Source of the DNA: Kingdonia uniflora
Lineage: Eukaryota; Streptophyta; Magnoliopsida; Ranunculales; Circaeasteraceae
Direction of reading: 5' to 3'
NCBI GenBank assembly: GCA_014058105.1
Contig: JACGCM010001245.1
Location: forward strand, 682,001-746,000
DNA: 64,000 nt
Shown here: piece by piece, positions 35,823 through 47,511 of the stretch
Numbering within the stretch: position 1 is the first letter of the stretch
Layout of the letters: the number at the start of each line of letters is the position of its first letter
The notes under the pieces: generated by a model
What the model saw: the letters and a program-made list of their open reading frames with translations, nothing else
Database searches by the model: none
Told to the model about the DNA's origin: nothing
Program-made: the position numbers and the translations under genes

Positions 35823-37214
35823 ATAGTAGAGTTGCACTGCCGAATAAAAATTCTGTCACAGTCGTATAATAGTATCATAGTATAGGGTAATCTATTATCA
35901 GGCATTCCTGAATATGGAGGCGATGGTGCCAAACAAAGCTCCTACTTTGTTATTTAGAGAGTCATTGTTCTCAATAATAATCTTTTCCAGATTCTGTAAT
36001 AGCAGATGGATTTCAGTATCCATACAGGTCAAGTTTATTGGTACACGAAATAGAAATTACAGTATGGGAAGTACTCGATATTCTGAGTCTTACCAACATC
36101 TATTATGCATGTAGATCAATACCAGTAGTAGTACTTGATAAATATTCATTGCATAAAGGCAATTCATATTATTCAAGTCAGTGATTCCTAATCATTACTT
36201 GTAGGTGAATCTTGCTCATATCCTATTACTTATAAAATCATTTTTAGGTACATGATTTCCAATCGTTATTTGTGGTTTATAGTATATAACGCAATGAAGT
36301 ACATGATTCCCAATCATTACTTACAAGTTAACCCTATTCATGGCTCTATACTCATGAGATCCTATTAAGCGTCAAATCCCAATTTTACCCTCTAAAATAG
36401 TGATCTTAACCTTAAAGTGCATTTTAATAGTCTTAGCCAAGACAACTATTCAAAACCACTAGATGTTGCGTTCCTTATAACTAACAACTAGGGTGTTCTA
36501 ATCCCCTAAGTTCTATAAGGTTGGTATATTCTTGCCAAATGATCCATTTGCTATGATTATGAGGGGCATTAAATGTTTAGCTGACAAGTTGTCCCACCCC
36601 GAAGTCTGTTGGGTTCACAAGATAGGTTGATTATGCATGTCTTTGAACTAAGATTCTAGGGTACTATAGGTTGCTATCAGTGCATATATACCTTTAAATG
36701 TTATCATATAATATTTAATTGTACATAGATACAGAAAATTAGATCCTCAAACACCAAAATTTTAAAAATAAGACTAAGTCAATTCCCAATTGAGCTCTAA
36801 TTATTTGTCATTGACAATTAACTGTGATTTAGATATGACTCCTAGTTGTATCCTAAATTAGTCTTGGTTTCGTATTATCTGTGATCCCCGATCATGATAA
36901 TTAGTATCCTAAGGGCATACCATTACTATCCTATTAACTATGGTAAGATACTTAAATAGGTATTAATCTATTTACTTATATCATAGTAGTCATTATTCTT
37001 ACACAAGGCACCCGTTTCCCCAAAAAAATTAAAAATATTTTTCATAGAAAATGGGTCCCATACGGGATAGGTTTAGTCAATAGGAATATTTTTAAAAAAA
37101 TTGGACTCTATTTGACCAAGAATTGGGTTTTTTATTGCCGTTTTAGTGTATGAACCGGTTCTGGACCGGTCTGACTCGGTCTGGGTCAAGGCCTGAACCG
37201 GGTTGACCTGGTCA

Positions 37215-37460
37215 CACGTGTCCCACACATACCACACGTGCCTATCACACGTGCCACACACATGATAGCCACACGTGTCTGCCACGTGCCATTCTAGTGA
37301 CCGGTCCATTGGCCGGCCGGTGACAGTTCAGTAGCTGTTACGTGTCACCCTTGGTGACTGCCATGTGTCACCATACGTGGCAAACACGTGTCCTCGATAC
37401 ATGTTACTGTTGACGTCAACACTGTAGACCCACTGCCACGTCAGCATGCCACGTGCCATT
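37215..37460. promoter_or_regulatory. Cluster of CACGTG (G-box/ABRE core) palindromes
   Basis: Within about 250 bp I count seven CACGTG hexamers, two TACGTG, one CACGTC and one TGACGTCA. They are embedded in short repeats such as CCACACGTG and GCCACGTG. The cluster sits in the 5' part of the minus-strand copia element, 0.5-0.8 kb inside its right LTR. An ORF on the minus strand (37309-37073) only reflects the repeat. Confidence 0.6.
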
Positions 37461-37974
37461 GCTGATGTCCACAATGGATAATGATGACATCATCAAACAA
37501 ATAATTTTAAAAAAAATAAAAAATAATTAAAAAGAATATTTTATTTTTGCTGACATCATCTGACCTAAAAACTGCCGTTTTTGGCTGTGAAATTACCTAG
37601 TTTCAACGTGAGTTTCTCGGTGATTAGGACATCTCCCTGGGACGTTCCATATATTGTTGGAAAGCTCATGGGATAGGCTTTTTAATCAAAGTGGTCTCGC
37701 CTCTATCCAATATCCAAAAGGAAAATAATTTTGGTTTAAAAATAACCCTTAATAAAGGGTAAAAATCACTAAAATATACTATTTTTAATCTGAAAAAATA
37801 GGAAAAAATGCTACTAATCTATATTTAGATTTCATAAGACATTGATTAGATAGAAATTGAATCTAAATTCGAGAATCTTTAAAATACCTCTCTAATCGCA
37901 AGATTTCCCTAAAAATATTGATTGGAGAATAATTTCCTTCTCTTCTTGATCCACTAGCGTACATGCTGATAACG

Positions 37975-38243
37975 TGTTGAGTAATATAGTAATATAGAAG
38001 TTAATAATTCTATATCTTGGGAAAAAATAGAGAGAGAGAGAGAAATAGTGAGATAGATTTCTTATTGATTCGGGAGAACTGTAAAACTGTACTCAATGCA
38101 AAGTAGGCAACCCTTTTGAATAGGTTACCAAACGTACTCAAACTCTCCCTATAACCCTAAAAGGCCTATGGGTTTGTTAGGAGTCCAATAGGACACCCCA
38201 ACCCAGTTGGGCTCCTAGCTTGGGTTGGACCCAACTCCTGGCA
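37975..38243 (-). repeat. 5' LTR of the minus-strand copia element
   Basis: Starts TGTTGAGTAATATAG on the plus strand and ends CTCCTGGCA. It is longer than its partner by an A/GA-rich stretch near 38018-38045. The inner side carries the inferred primer site (minus strand CGTTATCAGCATG). Confidence 0.75.
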
Positions 38244-38324
38244 AAATTTTCTTCCCCGACTTAAAACTTTACTCTCTTCCAAACAAAGCAAAACCCTGCC
38301 TTCTCCAAAAGTAAAAACCATGTG

Positions 38325-38327
38325 ATA

Positions 38328-38366
<39 letters not shown>
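38325..38366. repeat. AT dinucleotide microsatellite
   Basis: An almost uninterrupted (AT)n run of about 40 bases, followed by a CT-rich stretch. Confidence 0.95.
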
Positions 38367-38369
<3 letters not shown>

Positions 38370-38580
38370 TTCTCTGTAATTCTGCGGATGTTCTCTATGA
38401 ACCATGGGATCTACTATACATTACTTATCTCTATAATCCAAATTTGAGCTTCAGAGCAAGAGATCTTTAGTTTCATTGAGTAACGGTGTCTTATGTTTGA
38501 ACAAATCAGCGCATCATGCAACTTCAAAATACTAGGTTACAAGCATGTAAGTGATAGATTTAAGCCCAATTATTAATAAG

Positions 38581-38803
38581 GTGCTCAACAATTTGGGATT
38601 TGAAGTGTGGTGAGATTTGAAGTTTTTAAGGCTTTGTTTGAAGTTTTTGTAAGGGTGCTCAACAATTTTGGGATTTGAAGTGTGGTGAGATTTGAAGTTT
38701 TTAAGGCTTTGTTTGAAGGTTTTGTAAGAGTGCTCAACAATTTAAGGATTTGAAGTGTGGTAAGATTTGAAGTTTTCAAGGTTTTGTTTGAAGGTTCTGT
38801 AAG
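38581..38803. repeat. Three tandem copies of a 74-75 bp unit
   Basis: Units at 38581-38654, 38655-38729 and 38730-38803 begin GTGCTCAACAATTT and end AAGGTTTTGTAAG or close variants. The first two are nearly identical, the third slightly diverged. The open minus frame here is a repeat artefact. Confidence 0.95.
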
Positions 38804-39791
38804 TTGATTTCCCTCCCTCTCACAACAAACATGTAGTCTTCTATCTCTCTAAAATGGCTGAAGAATTAGGGCTCGATATCGAATCAGTCAAAGCAACAAC
38901 AGTAGAATCACCATCACCAAAGGTGACAGAGGCAAAGCAGACTTCGTGTTAGACCTGATTCATCAAAAGATGGACATTTTGGTTAAGCAATCAGTTCAAA
39001 CCCAAAGCCTGTACCTTCGAACCAAGAGTTTTGGTGGTAAGTGTTGTGATTTTTAAGTAGTATATACCTTAGAATTTGAGTATTTAGTGATTTGGATATT
39101 GTTGGTCAATGTGATTTCCCCTATAATGCAATTGAATAAGCAATTTGTACATTATTTGGATATTGAGTGTTTCCATATACATTATTTTTCCACCGGGATA
39201 AGAGGTTGAGGTTTAAGAAATCAGTTTTGGGTCTGGTTGTGTGTGGGGGTTGCCTTAGAATGTAATTTAAGAAGTACGCAGCTTTGGGTCTAGTTGATAC
39301 TTTATAGAATTTTGTATTTGGTGATATGGGTTGAAGTTTGATGTTAGTTTTGTTTTGTATTTTGTGAATGCATAAATTTGTATTTGTAATATTTCACCTA
39401 ATGCATCGTAGTAGATCGCAACATGACGTATTGCAGTCACAAGATCCATGTTGTATGTTGCATGTTGCATATTGCTAGCCATTGTCTCATTTACATCGCA
39501 ACACACATTGATTACCTTAAGCCTACTCTATTGTACATACTTCCATTTCTTAAAGACAAATCCAAATAGTTTGCTATCATCACTTTCAACCTTCATTTCT
39601 TTTTTATGCGACCACCCCTTCTTCATCTTCCTTTTCCTCATTAAGTTATTCTCCATGCCTAAATCATTTCTATGTTTCTTCTCACCCTGGTGGGAAGATC
39701 TCAAGGTCGTTAGCAATAATACGGTACATGTTTGGACTTTCCTTTATTTAAATAATACTTGCATTACCTTAGTGTCCACAAACAACTACAA
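38804..39791. other. Intergenic DNA with a small exon-like frame
   Basis: An ATG at 38854 opens a 32-codon frame (M-A-E-E-L-G-L-D-I-E-S...) ending at 38952. In the next frame the reading continues as F-V-L-D-L-I-H-Q-K-M-D-I-L-V up to a GTAAGT at 39049-39054 that could be a splice donor. This may be a decayed first exon, but I do not recognise the protein. The remainder shows no gene. Confidence 0.3.
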
Positions 39792-39929
39792 TTTTAATGG
39801 TGAAGCTAGAAGAAAGGGGATGTGCGGTGGCAATAATAGTTGAAGCATCATCCCCAACTTTGGGAACAGTTTAAGTCAATTTGACGGGCGTGTAAAAAAT
39901 GGATTGGCAATGCAACACATGAGCACTAC

Positions 39930-42428
39930 TGTCACGCCCTAAAATCCAATAATCGGTAGCTAGACCAATTACTATCATTCGGGATGTGCAGGTCGGGGAA
40001 TCCAGCCGATTCACCCCTACAAACAACCGAGTCATAGAAAAGTTTAGGCTCAATCATTAACTATAACAATGCCATCAGAGTAGGAGAAATAAGCGGGAAG
40101 CAAAGATATATATACATCACCAAAATGTAATTACAATATCTCAAAATACTATACAACGACAAAAGCTAGAATCATACAGACAATACTAATACAAGAACGG
40201 ATCTGCAGGGGTCAAGGCTGGAACCAACAGCTGTACTCTCAGCCAACAACAACTACTTCGCTTCTGAAAGGGGCAACAAAACGAGAGTGAGCAAAACCAC
40301 GGCTCACTAATGCCCAACAAGGCTAAATAATAAACTAATATAACAGGTGCAGAGATAGTGGAGAGATGAGTGAGATATATGAAATATTCTACAGCACAGA
40401 GATTTATTAGGGTAGAGGAGAGGAATAAATGTATAAGTGCAGAATTGTGTGAAAGAAGAATACCGAAGTGCAGTGCTGAAATGATATTATATGATGATGA
40501 TATGCTACTAAATTGTCCTAATGTGATTGTTATGAAACCAAGAATTAAACCTAATAAATCAATATAGTGGGTTGATTAATTTCTAATGCATAATAACCTT
40601 AACGAAACCTCAATTGGATACAATAGTACGATTTCTTGTCTAAGCTCAATCAGTCTAAAGGATATTATCACTTGATTAGAGTGTTCCGGGCTTTGCAACC
40701 CACGGAGCCAACGTCCGGAATTTATTTCACGTGTTCTAAGGAATTTCAAACTCACCGAGGAGAAGACCCAGTTCCTGAGGACTGTCTCATGCCATCCCAC
40801 ACTCCCGGATGGGTGAATAGACATGATAGTACCTGTCGCTGGTGACTTACCTACTATTTCAACCCGATGTAGGAATCCTGATAACCTATCGAGAGTCAGC
40901 AAATGTAGAGTTGGTTTATGTATCCGATCCCATTAAGTTAAAGGAATAAAATAAACTCACACCGAAACCAGATCCCAAGGATTAAAATACTACAGCCGCC
41001 CCCACGGCCCATACACAGGATAACCCTCTGCCTCAGAGAAGGGCAAGCAATCTTAACCTAACAGCCATAATTTGGCCCGCACACACAGGATAACCACCTG
41101 CCTCAGAGGATTGTAAGCAATCCAAATACAGATACTAATAGTGACTAATTGACCAGTCGTAACATCCAAGCACAGACGGACAGTGACTAATTAACCAGTC
41201 ATGACGTCTAACAACATCAGTCTCTACCGACTGGAGCTCAACAGTCAAGCACAACCCATGAAAATGCCCCTAAAACAACCCTCCTAAGGGACATAGAGAA
41301 ACACAGTCTATATGTCTAAGGATAGGAAACAACAATACTAAAATCAACAATTTCAATAACCGGAACAATATAGTTTAACAACAATCACAAACACCTCAAT
41401 GCCAGTATGCACAACTCTAACTAACACAGGTTAACTAGTATAGTAATTTAGCAGTGAAGGGACACTCGCCTGATAAACTGGCTCGAATCCCGCAGGACAA
41501 ACTCGGAACTCCAACAAGCCGAAACCCGACAACAACAGGACAACTCGCGGTAACAATCATGCCAACATCACAGTCCAACACCTGCAACAACGCAATTCCG
41601 CCATTCACAAAACCCAAAAATAAATTCACAAATACAAACCCTAGAAACACGAATCACAAATCAGTGCAGAGAAAGGGAAAAACACTCACCGATGAATTGA
41701 CGAAGAAATCAGCCCACAAACAACGCCAAACACTACGGAGGAGAGGATTAAGTGAGGGAGAGGGTTAGTGGAGAGTGAGAGAGGGAGAAATGAGAGAGAG
41801 GGGAAGAGAAATGAAAATAAAAACTAAAAAGGGGAAAAACAACCGCCAAGTCGTTCGAACGACAATGAAGTCGTTTGAATGGACAAGAAAGTCACAAAAG
41901 GGACACAGAAGTCGTTCGAATGGACCCAGAAGTCGTTCGAACGACTAGGAGATCATGGGCCAAAATCCAGGAGATCAGTTGACTCGTTCGAACGGGGCAG
42001 GAAGTCGTTCAAACAAACCACCCTCAAATACCAAAATTCCAGGGGACATGTCAACTCGTTCGAACGATTACAAATGTCGTTCGAATGACTTTGACAAAAC
42101 TAGAAAAAAAACACAAGGCTTCCCCCTGGATCATGAAATCCCCTAGGGTCACACCACCCAGGACAAAAACGCAACAGCAACAACAACAACACCAAGCCAC
42201 TACAGGCCTCCCGAGGAAACAACAACAACAAACTCCTCCGCCCAACCACCAAAACTACAGAAAGCACAAAAAGGGAATCTAACTCTAAAACCCTGATAAG
42301 CGAAATGGAATAAAACAGCAAGATGCACGATATGAATATGGATGTGTGTGGTATGATGTATGAATGAAAAAATGATAAGTAACCAAATAAAATAAAATGG
42401 GAATAAATAATAAAAAATAAAAACTACA
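39930..42428 (-). repeat. Large solo LTR (2,499 bp) of a gypsy element
   Basis: Runs from TGTCACGCCC to AAACTACA and is flanked by the 5-bp duplication ACTAC at 39925-39929 and 42429-42433. The minus strand ends GGGCGTGACA, the usual 3' end of this type of plant LTR, so I orient it minus. No coding domain or primer site is found inside, so it is either a solo LTR or a non-coding element. A CT/GA-rich stretch at 41740-41815 would form its leader, directly downstream (minus strand) of an array of TCGTTCGAACGA words. Confidence 0.8.
41850..42090. repeat. Array of eight TCGTTCGAACGA-like palindromes in the solo LTR
   Basis: GTCGTTCGAACGAC appears perfectly at the start and again near 41932. Variants (GTCGTTTGAATGG, GTCGTTCGAATGG, CTCGTTCGAACGG, GTCGTTCAAAC, CTCGTTCGAACGA, GTCGTTCGAATGA) fill the rest, at spacings of about 18-45 bases. 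Confidence 0.9.
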
Positions 42429-42667
42429 ACTACTCTTACTATTATTAGATTCAGTACCGTATGCATTGTATATAAATACATTTTGATGGTGAAGCTAGAG
42501 AAAATGGGTTGTGTGGCGGCAATAATAGTTGAAGTATCAACCTCAACTTCGAGAATAGTTTAAGTCACTTTGACGGGCGTGTAAAAAATGGGTTGGCAAT
42601 GCAACACATGTATAATACTCTGACTAATTAGATTCAGTGCCATATGCATTGTACATAAATACATTTT

Positions 42668-45569
42668 TCACGTCTATATTTCTTTATGTTTTTATGATTA
42701 CTGAATAATTAGAATTTTGATATATATCCAACCTTTATCTTCAAATGGATGAGTCCTCTAGATTGAAATTTCCAAGTGGTTTAATTGAGAATTTAACATT
42801 TTACTCTATAAATATCTTATTAATAACGAGGAATAGAAAGAGTTTCTCATTTTTATTTGCATTCCCATTGCTATCTCTCCAGGGTTGAAGTTACTTCATT
42901 CATTTCTTCGTACAGGCGAACAATTCACTCTCATTGTGCAACCCTCTATGATTTGATTAACTTTTCCTCTTGGTATACCGCATACTACTATTTAAGAGGC
43001 AAATACTGCTGAATGTGGTTTCCGTAGTATTAGCATCTTAATTTAGTTTCTGAAAACAAACTTATCTTATTTATGATCTATCTTATTTTTAGATTTATGA
43101 GCTAATACATGGGATTCTTATATATTGTAATTTTCATAATTTGATTTTTAGAGGATTACACCGGCATAACTATGTAGACGGATAATCCTATATCAATGAT
43201 GGGTTGGTTTAAAAAGAATTTTTTACTTTTTTTTTTAGTGATTTGTTGCCATTTTAATTCATCTGCAAGAAGCTTCACCTCTTCCCTAATGCTCTGTTCT
43301 TGATAATCTAAGGATAATGCAGCATGGGGAAAATGTGCATTGAACTTTTCAAAACATATCAAAGCAAATTGTGTATTTACAACGAAGGTGCAGCTGCCTA
43401 TGAAATTATAATGAAAGTTTAACTAATTTTTTGTTTAACTTTTTACAGAGTTTCATGCGGGTTGAAGTACCTCTAGAAACTATTTAAAGTTTGAGTTGAG
43501 CATCATGTCTATGATAAATAGGCCCAACCATCAGACCATGGAAACTTCGGATGTTTGCTGATTTACAACAATGAATTTCCATTTTACAGGTTGAAGAAGG
43601 TTGTCCACTTATTACGAGTTTAGGCCATGCTCTTAGAAAAAGAGAAGTTGGATTGAAAACGTAGTTCACCCTATTAAGCTTACCATAATGGAGATTGAAG
43701 GGGAATCAATTTATTCAAAAGAGCCTTTTTTAAGGTTTTGGGTGAAAATTTATTTGATATAAAATTGTTGTTTTAAACAAGCAACTAACTTAGAATACCA
43801 ATATTCTATGTCACCACAACTAACTTAGACTACCAATATTCTATGTCACCACATATCCATACTCTTTACTACAATTGTTGCAGATGTTTGAGAGCTCTAC
43901 TAAAAAAGAGCCCACTTCTCTTTCATTTTCATTGTGCAAGTATTTGTCTATTTTGGTCTTGGATATCTTAGAAAATATTGCTTAAAAATGATTATCAAAG
44001 ATAGGACAATTTTTTAAACTTCTGAACTCATTCTTCTTTCTATCTCCATAATTTCATAAACAAAGAGACCCTAAACGGTATGAGTCATCTTCTTTATTTA
44101 GCCACTAAAGAAATTTTCAATTAGCTCTACAGCTTAATGGCAGATTAGTTTGAGTTTGTGAAGGGAAACTCATTTTTGTAACATGCAAGTGATTGAATAA
44201 GTTCCTATATTCTTTAGTATCACCAAAAGCAGTTTATGATTCTTGCAACTATGCTTTTTTCCCCGTCACAATTATGAGGCATGAGAAGAAGTTCGTGATT
44301 TTGTTAATACTAGGGTAACATGTTTGTTTTCTTAACAATTTGACATTTTTGATAAAAATTTCTCTCTCCCCTCACACAAGTTTGTTTTGTTATTTTATTA
44401 GAAATTATGACACTCGTTAAATTCTCATGTTGTGTATTGCAGAGGTTATCATACTAACCGGAGCAACATGAAGTTAGCAATAAATATTTTATTTCTTCAA
44501 CGACATGTTTAAAATGACTAAGGCGAAATCTAGCTATGTTTTCTATTATTTTTTTCCTTGCCTCTTCAGTTTCTTGCACTTGACTACCCTTCAGAAGTAA
44601 ACTTCTAAAGGTCATAATAGTGCGTTGTATAATTTGACTCAAGCTGCTACAAAGGTAATTCTCACATCTCTTTCACTTATCTAAATTTGAGGTATACATA
44701 AGTAAGTTGCAACTATATTGAAATTAGTTCTTGGTCTTTTGATTCATAGATTTGTAACACTTTGATGACTTGCCATTTTAGTTAACACCCTCAAACATAA
44801 CTAATTACGATTACAAGGTTAATACATATTGATCTTTAGTTCAAATGATAGAGCACCTGAAATTAGATAAGATATTTCAAGAGGTTGTGGTTTAACCCCA
44901 CCAAGATCATCTAGTATTCAAAAGTTATTCAAGAATCTAAGGGATACATAGTATGTTAGTATGTTCCTATAGACTTGTGCCCCAAACATATTAACTACAC
45001 TTATTAGTAGCTATATGTTGTGTAATAAAATGAATTGAAGGTCCACATTATAGTTAAGGGATACTTAGAACTAACTAATTTCTCAAATACGCATTTATTT
45101 ACCATTATGAACTTAAACATTCGCGCGTAGCACGGGCTCATAAATAATGTCATTTTTATTTGACGTGATCTTGATGTGGGTTGTTTAATCTTGGGGGTCT
45201 TCTTTTGATTTAGATGTGCACTGATTGTAGTCTTACTAGCTTTAAAAATAGAGAAATAAATAATATGTTTGAGATAAATATTCATTTTTCAATTTTAGGT
45301 AACGTGAAACTTGCAAAAAGCTTAGTAATGCCACATTTGTTAAAGATAAACTTTCTCGACACTATTCCTTATAACAAGATTTGATGAACACATTATATCA
45401 AAGATAAAATTTACACTAGCATAATAAAAGTTGGGTAGACACGTTTATACATATTATTATTATTTTCTTGAGGGAAAGGGATGCTTTTACTTTTATCCCG
45501 AAATAAATGAATATTTTTTCTTTCCTAATGTTTCTTTCTCACTTATATATTTCTTTAAGTATGATATTA
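42668..45569. other. AT-rich intergenic DNA, no gene
   Basis: No coding region is supported. A 35-bp direct repeat (CAACTAACTTAGA...CTATGTCACCA) lies at 43782-43851. CGCGCGTAGCACGGGCTCATAA at 45121-45142 resembles the Helitron-like end at 45573-45601 and may be an older, decayed copy. Confidence 0.5.
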
Positions 45570-45572
45570 GTC

Positions 45573-45601
45573 ATCCGTGCGTAGCACGGGTTCATAACTA
45601 G
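45573..45601 (+). mobile_element. Helitron-like 3' terminus
   Basis: A hairpin CCGTGC-GTA-GCACGG is followed nine bases later by CTAG and then T. This is the layout of plant Helitron 3' ends (short GC hairpin, CTRR end, insertion before T). A 5' TC end and the body length cannot be fixed, and no Rep/helicase is seen, so any element would be non-autonomous. Confidence 0.45.
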
Positions 45602-45837
45602 TCTATTATACATTAGAGAAGAATATTTTTCGTAAAGACAAGTTTGCCATTGTCTCAAAGATAAAGAGGGGTTGGGATTTGTGGGAAAAAGAGAAATGGG
45701 CGGCCTAGATTTATTTAACTCTCATACTTAGGGGTACTTTGGACAAAACACCAAAAATGGGCAGTTTAGTCTTATCATTAACTACATTTCTCCCTGACTC
45801 CCTTTCTCCCAATTTGTCTCTCTCTCCAAGCCCGTCT

Positions 45838-45985
45838 CTCTCATCTCTTGCATATCTCCAGCAACTCTTCATCTTTCGCATCTCTCCAACAACTCTTTAT
45901 CTCTCCCATCTCTCTAACAACACTTCATCTCTCCCATCTCTCTCTACAAATCAAGGTACTTATCTATCTTTCTCTCTCTCTCTTC
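45838..45985. repeat. CT-rich low-complexity repeat
   Basis: Degenerate units of about 30-33 bp built from CTCTCCAACAACTC, TTCATCTCTCCCATCTCT and similar words. It resembles a plant 5' UTR and lies just before the candidate pseudogene at 46077. Confidence 0.7.
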
Positions 45986-46076
45986 AAGCATCCTGAGATA
46001 TATATTCCATCTCTTTACACTTTTTTTTTCTCTCTCTCTGTGATTTCCCTGTAAGTCTACGAATTAGTTGCAGATT

Positions 46077-46326
46077 ATGAATGAGTAGTGCACTAAGAAG
46101 GCTGGTGGCAGCTTTGCCATTCTCTCATGCTCTTGGGTATGATCTCTTTCTTAAATCTAATTTTTGATTCTGCCTATGTTAACTAAATACGTTGTTAATG
46201 GATTTCCAGGTTTATGAGAAGAGCGTAACTAAAGGACTTGCGGATCAGATGATCATTGAGACCAAAGCTTTACCTTAGAACGCCGAAGGGTCTAGTTTTG
46301 CTCAGCTGCTTCTCGATTTGAAGTAG
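46077..46326 (+). pseudogene. Small two-exon gene-like fragment, unrecognised
   Basis: Exon 46077-46136 (20 codons from an ATG, with a TAG at codon 4) ends at a GT. Exon 46210-46326 follows a TTCCAG acceptor and continues in phase 0 as V-Y-E-K-S-V-T-K-G-L-A-D-Q-M-I-I-E-T-K, with one internal TAG, to a final stop. The splice sites and phase are convincing, and the two stops suggest a pseudogene. I do not recognise the protein. A CT-rich leader-like stretch precedes it. Confidence 0.4.
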
Positions 46327-47288
46327 GTTCATTTGGTTTTATCTTTTTCATGTTTTGATGTTCAATCCTGGAAATGTTTTCTCCCTTTTTGATTGTTTTG
46401 ATTGTAATGGTGGAGGATAAATACAGGTTGTCAACAAGAGGTTATCACCAGAAACGGAGTAACTAGGGTTTCACATAGAAAGATATTGTCATAGGGGTTC
46501 ATCCATGCCCCCTTTTCTATTTTTTCTTTCCCTCTTTCCCATATCCCCCTCTTTAATATCTATCCCCATGTTAAGAAAACTAAAATGGGTAGTTTTATCA
46601 TTTTTGTGTAGAGAGAAAGCATACCAACGTTAAAGCCATCTTTTGTGACGTGCATTACATGGTCTTTTAGCATTCTTCGATTTTTCATTGTATCTCTGTA
46701 GCAAATAATACGTTTGATGTATGTCACTTTTTTGAAAAGTAAAACTCCAATGTATTTCACCACTGTTTAAATTTTTACTTTATATTTTCTTTCCCTTTAG
46801 TTTTCTTAGTAATTAACACTATTTTTATCCTCAACCGTAAACTTGATGATATTATGGGAACATAAGCGCACAATCATGCATTTGAGATCGCAAATGCACG
46901 GCCCCATTAAATGTACTAAAGCACTTTGATGATCTCTTCGATCATTGTCGGATTATCGACTCATTTAGAAGACCTTCCTATGACACTATCCTTAAACTTA
47001 CTTCAATGTATGCTTCTAAAACTTTCATTTCGATATCTTCTAATACCAATTTGTTATATACAGATTTGAAGACAGTCTCCATTTAGTCTCCTATCTAATT
47101 TTTCTCCATGATTATCTTTTCAGTTTTCTGGGTATAGAATTCGGCCCCACTTGATATCTTAAATTTTCATTCGATCTGTTAATAGTTTTTTTTTTTGAAT
47201 TGGTTTAAGTTTCAACTCATTTGTTATTATCATGGTGGCATGCATTTTTACTTCTCTTGGGGTGTGGACTAATAATGACTATGAAGTA
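46327..47288. other. AT-rich intergenic DNA
   Basis: Nothing beyond short chance frames and T-runs. It ends at the target duplication of the next copia element. Confidence 0.5.
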
Positions 47289-47293
47289 ATAAA

Positions 47294-47499
47294 TGTTGAA
47301 TATAAAATATATGTTGAATATAGAATATACCAAATATAGGATATATACTAAATATAGAATTCTCTAAATATAGGATATTCTTACTTAGCGCCAAAGTAAT
47401 TGTAACTATATAAGGAGAAGGTATTCTTCCATTGTAATGATCGAATAATAATAAAGTTAGTCCTTCTCGAATCTCTTATTCTTTGTATTAGTTTCTACA
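47294..47499 (+). repeat. 5' LTR of the gag-less copia element (206 bp)
   Basis: TGTTGAATATA...TTTCTACA, with internal short direct repeats of a GAATATA word and a TATATAAG box at 47407-47414. It ends directly at the primer site. Confidence 0.95.
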
Positions 47500-47511
47500 T
47501 GGTATCAGAGC
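47500..47511 (+). other. Primer binding site (initiator tRNA-Met)
   Basis: TGGTATCAGAGC, the standard plant copia primer site, starts at the first base after the LTR. Confidence 0.95.

Larger units (their letters stand above)
30461..38243 (-). mobile_element. Decayed Ty1/copia element, minus strand
   Basis: Two similar LTR-like blocks (30461-30685 and 37975-38243) lie in direct orientation about 7.3 kb apart. On the minus strand a CAAGAGGGAG polypurine tract adjoins the left block and GTTATCAGCA, a copia-type primer site, adjoins the right block, giving the orientation. Copia RT and RNase H remnants are readable on the minus strand near the left block, and a nested gypsy solo LTR (35087-35822) accounts for part of the length. 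All frames are heavily broken. The left outer boundary and the target duplication are not certain. Confidence 0.75.
39792..42661. repeat. Tandem pair of about 181-bp units, first copy split by a solo LTR
   Basis: The block GATGGTGAAGCTAG...GACGGGCGTGTAAAAAATGG...GCAACACATG occurs at 39798-39920 and 42485-42612. The block ATTAGATTCAGT...ATGCATTGTA...AAATACATTTT occurs at 42446-42485 and 42627-42667. Removing 39930-42428 plus one target copy rejoins a two-copy tandem repeat. Confidence 0.8.

Noticed and set aside
37073..37309. 78-codon minus-strand ORF with repeated C-G-T-C-D-x-H-V-W
   Set aside because: The repetition is caused by the CACGTG-rich DNA cluster.
42051..42481. Cys- and Val-rich minus-strand ORFs resembling membrane peptides
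   Set aside because: They arise from CAA-repeat and AT-rich DNA inside the 2.5-kb solo LTR; no start context or homology.
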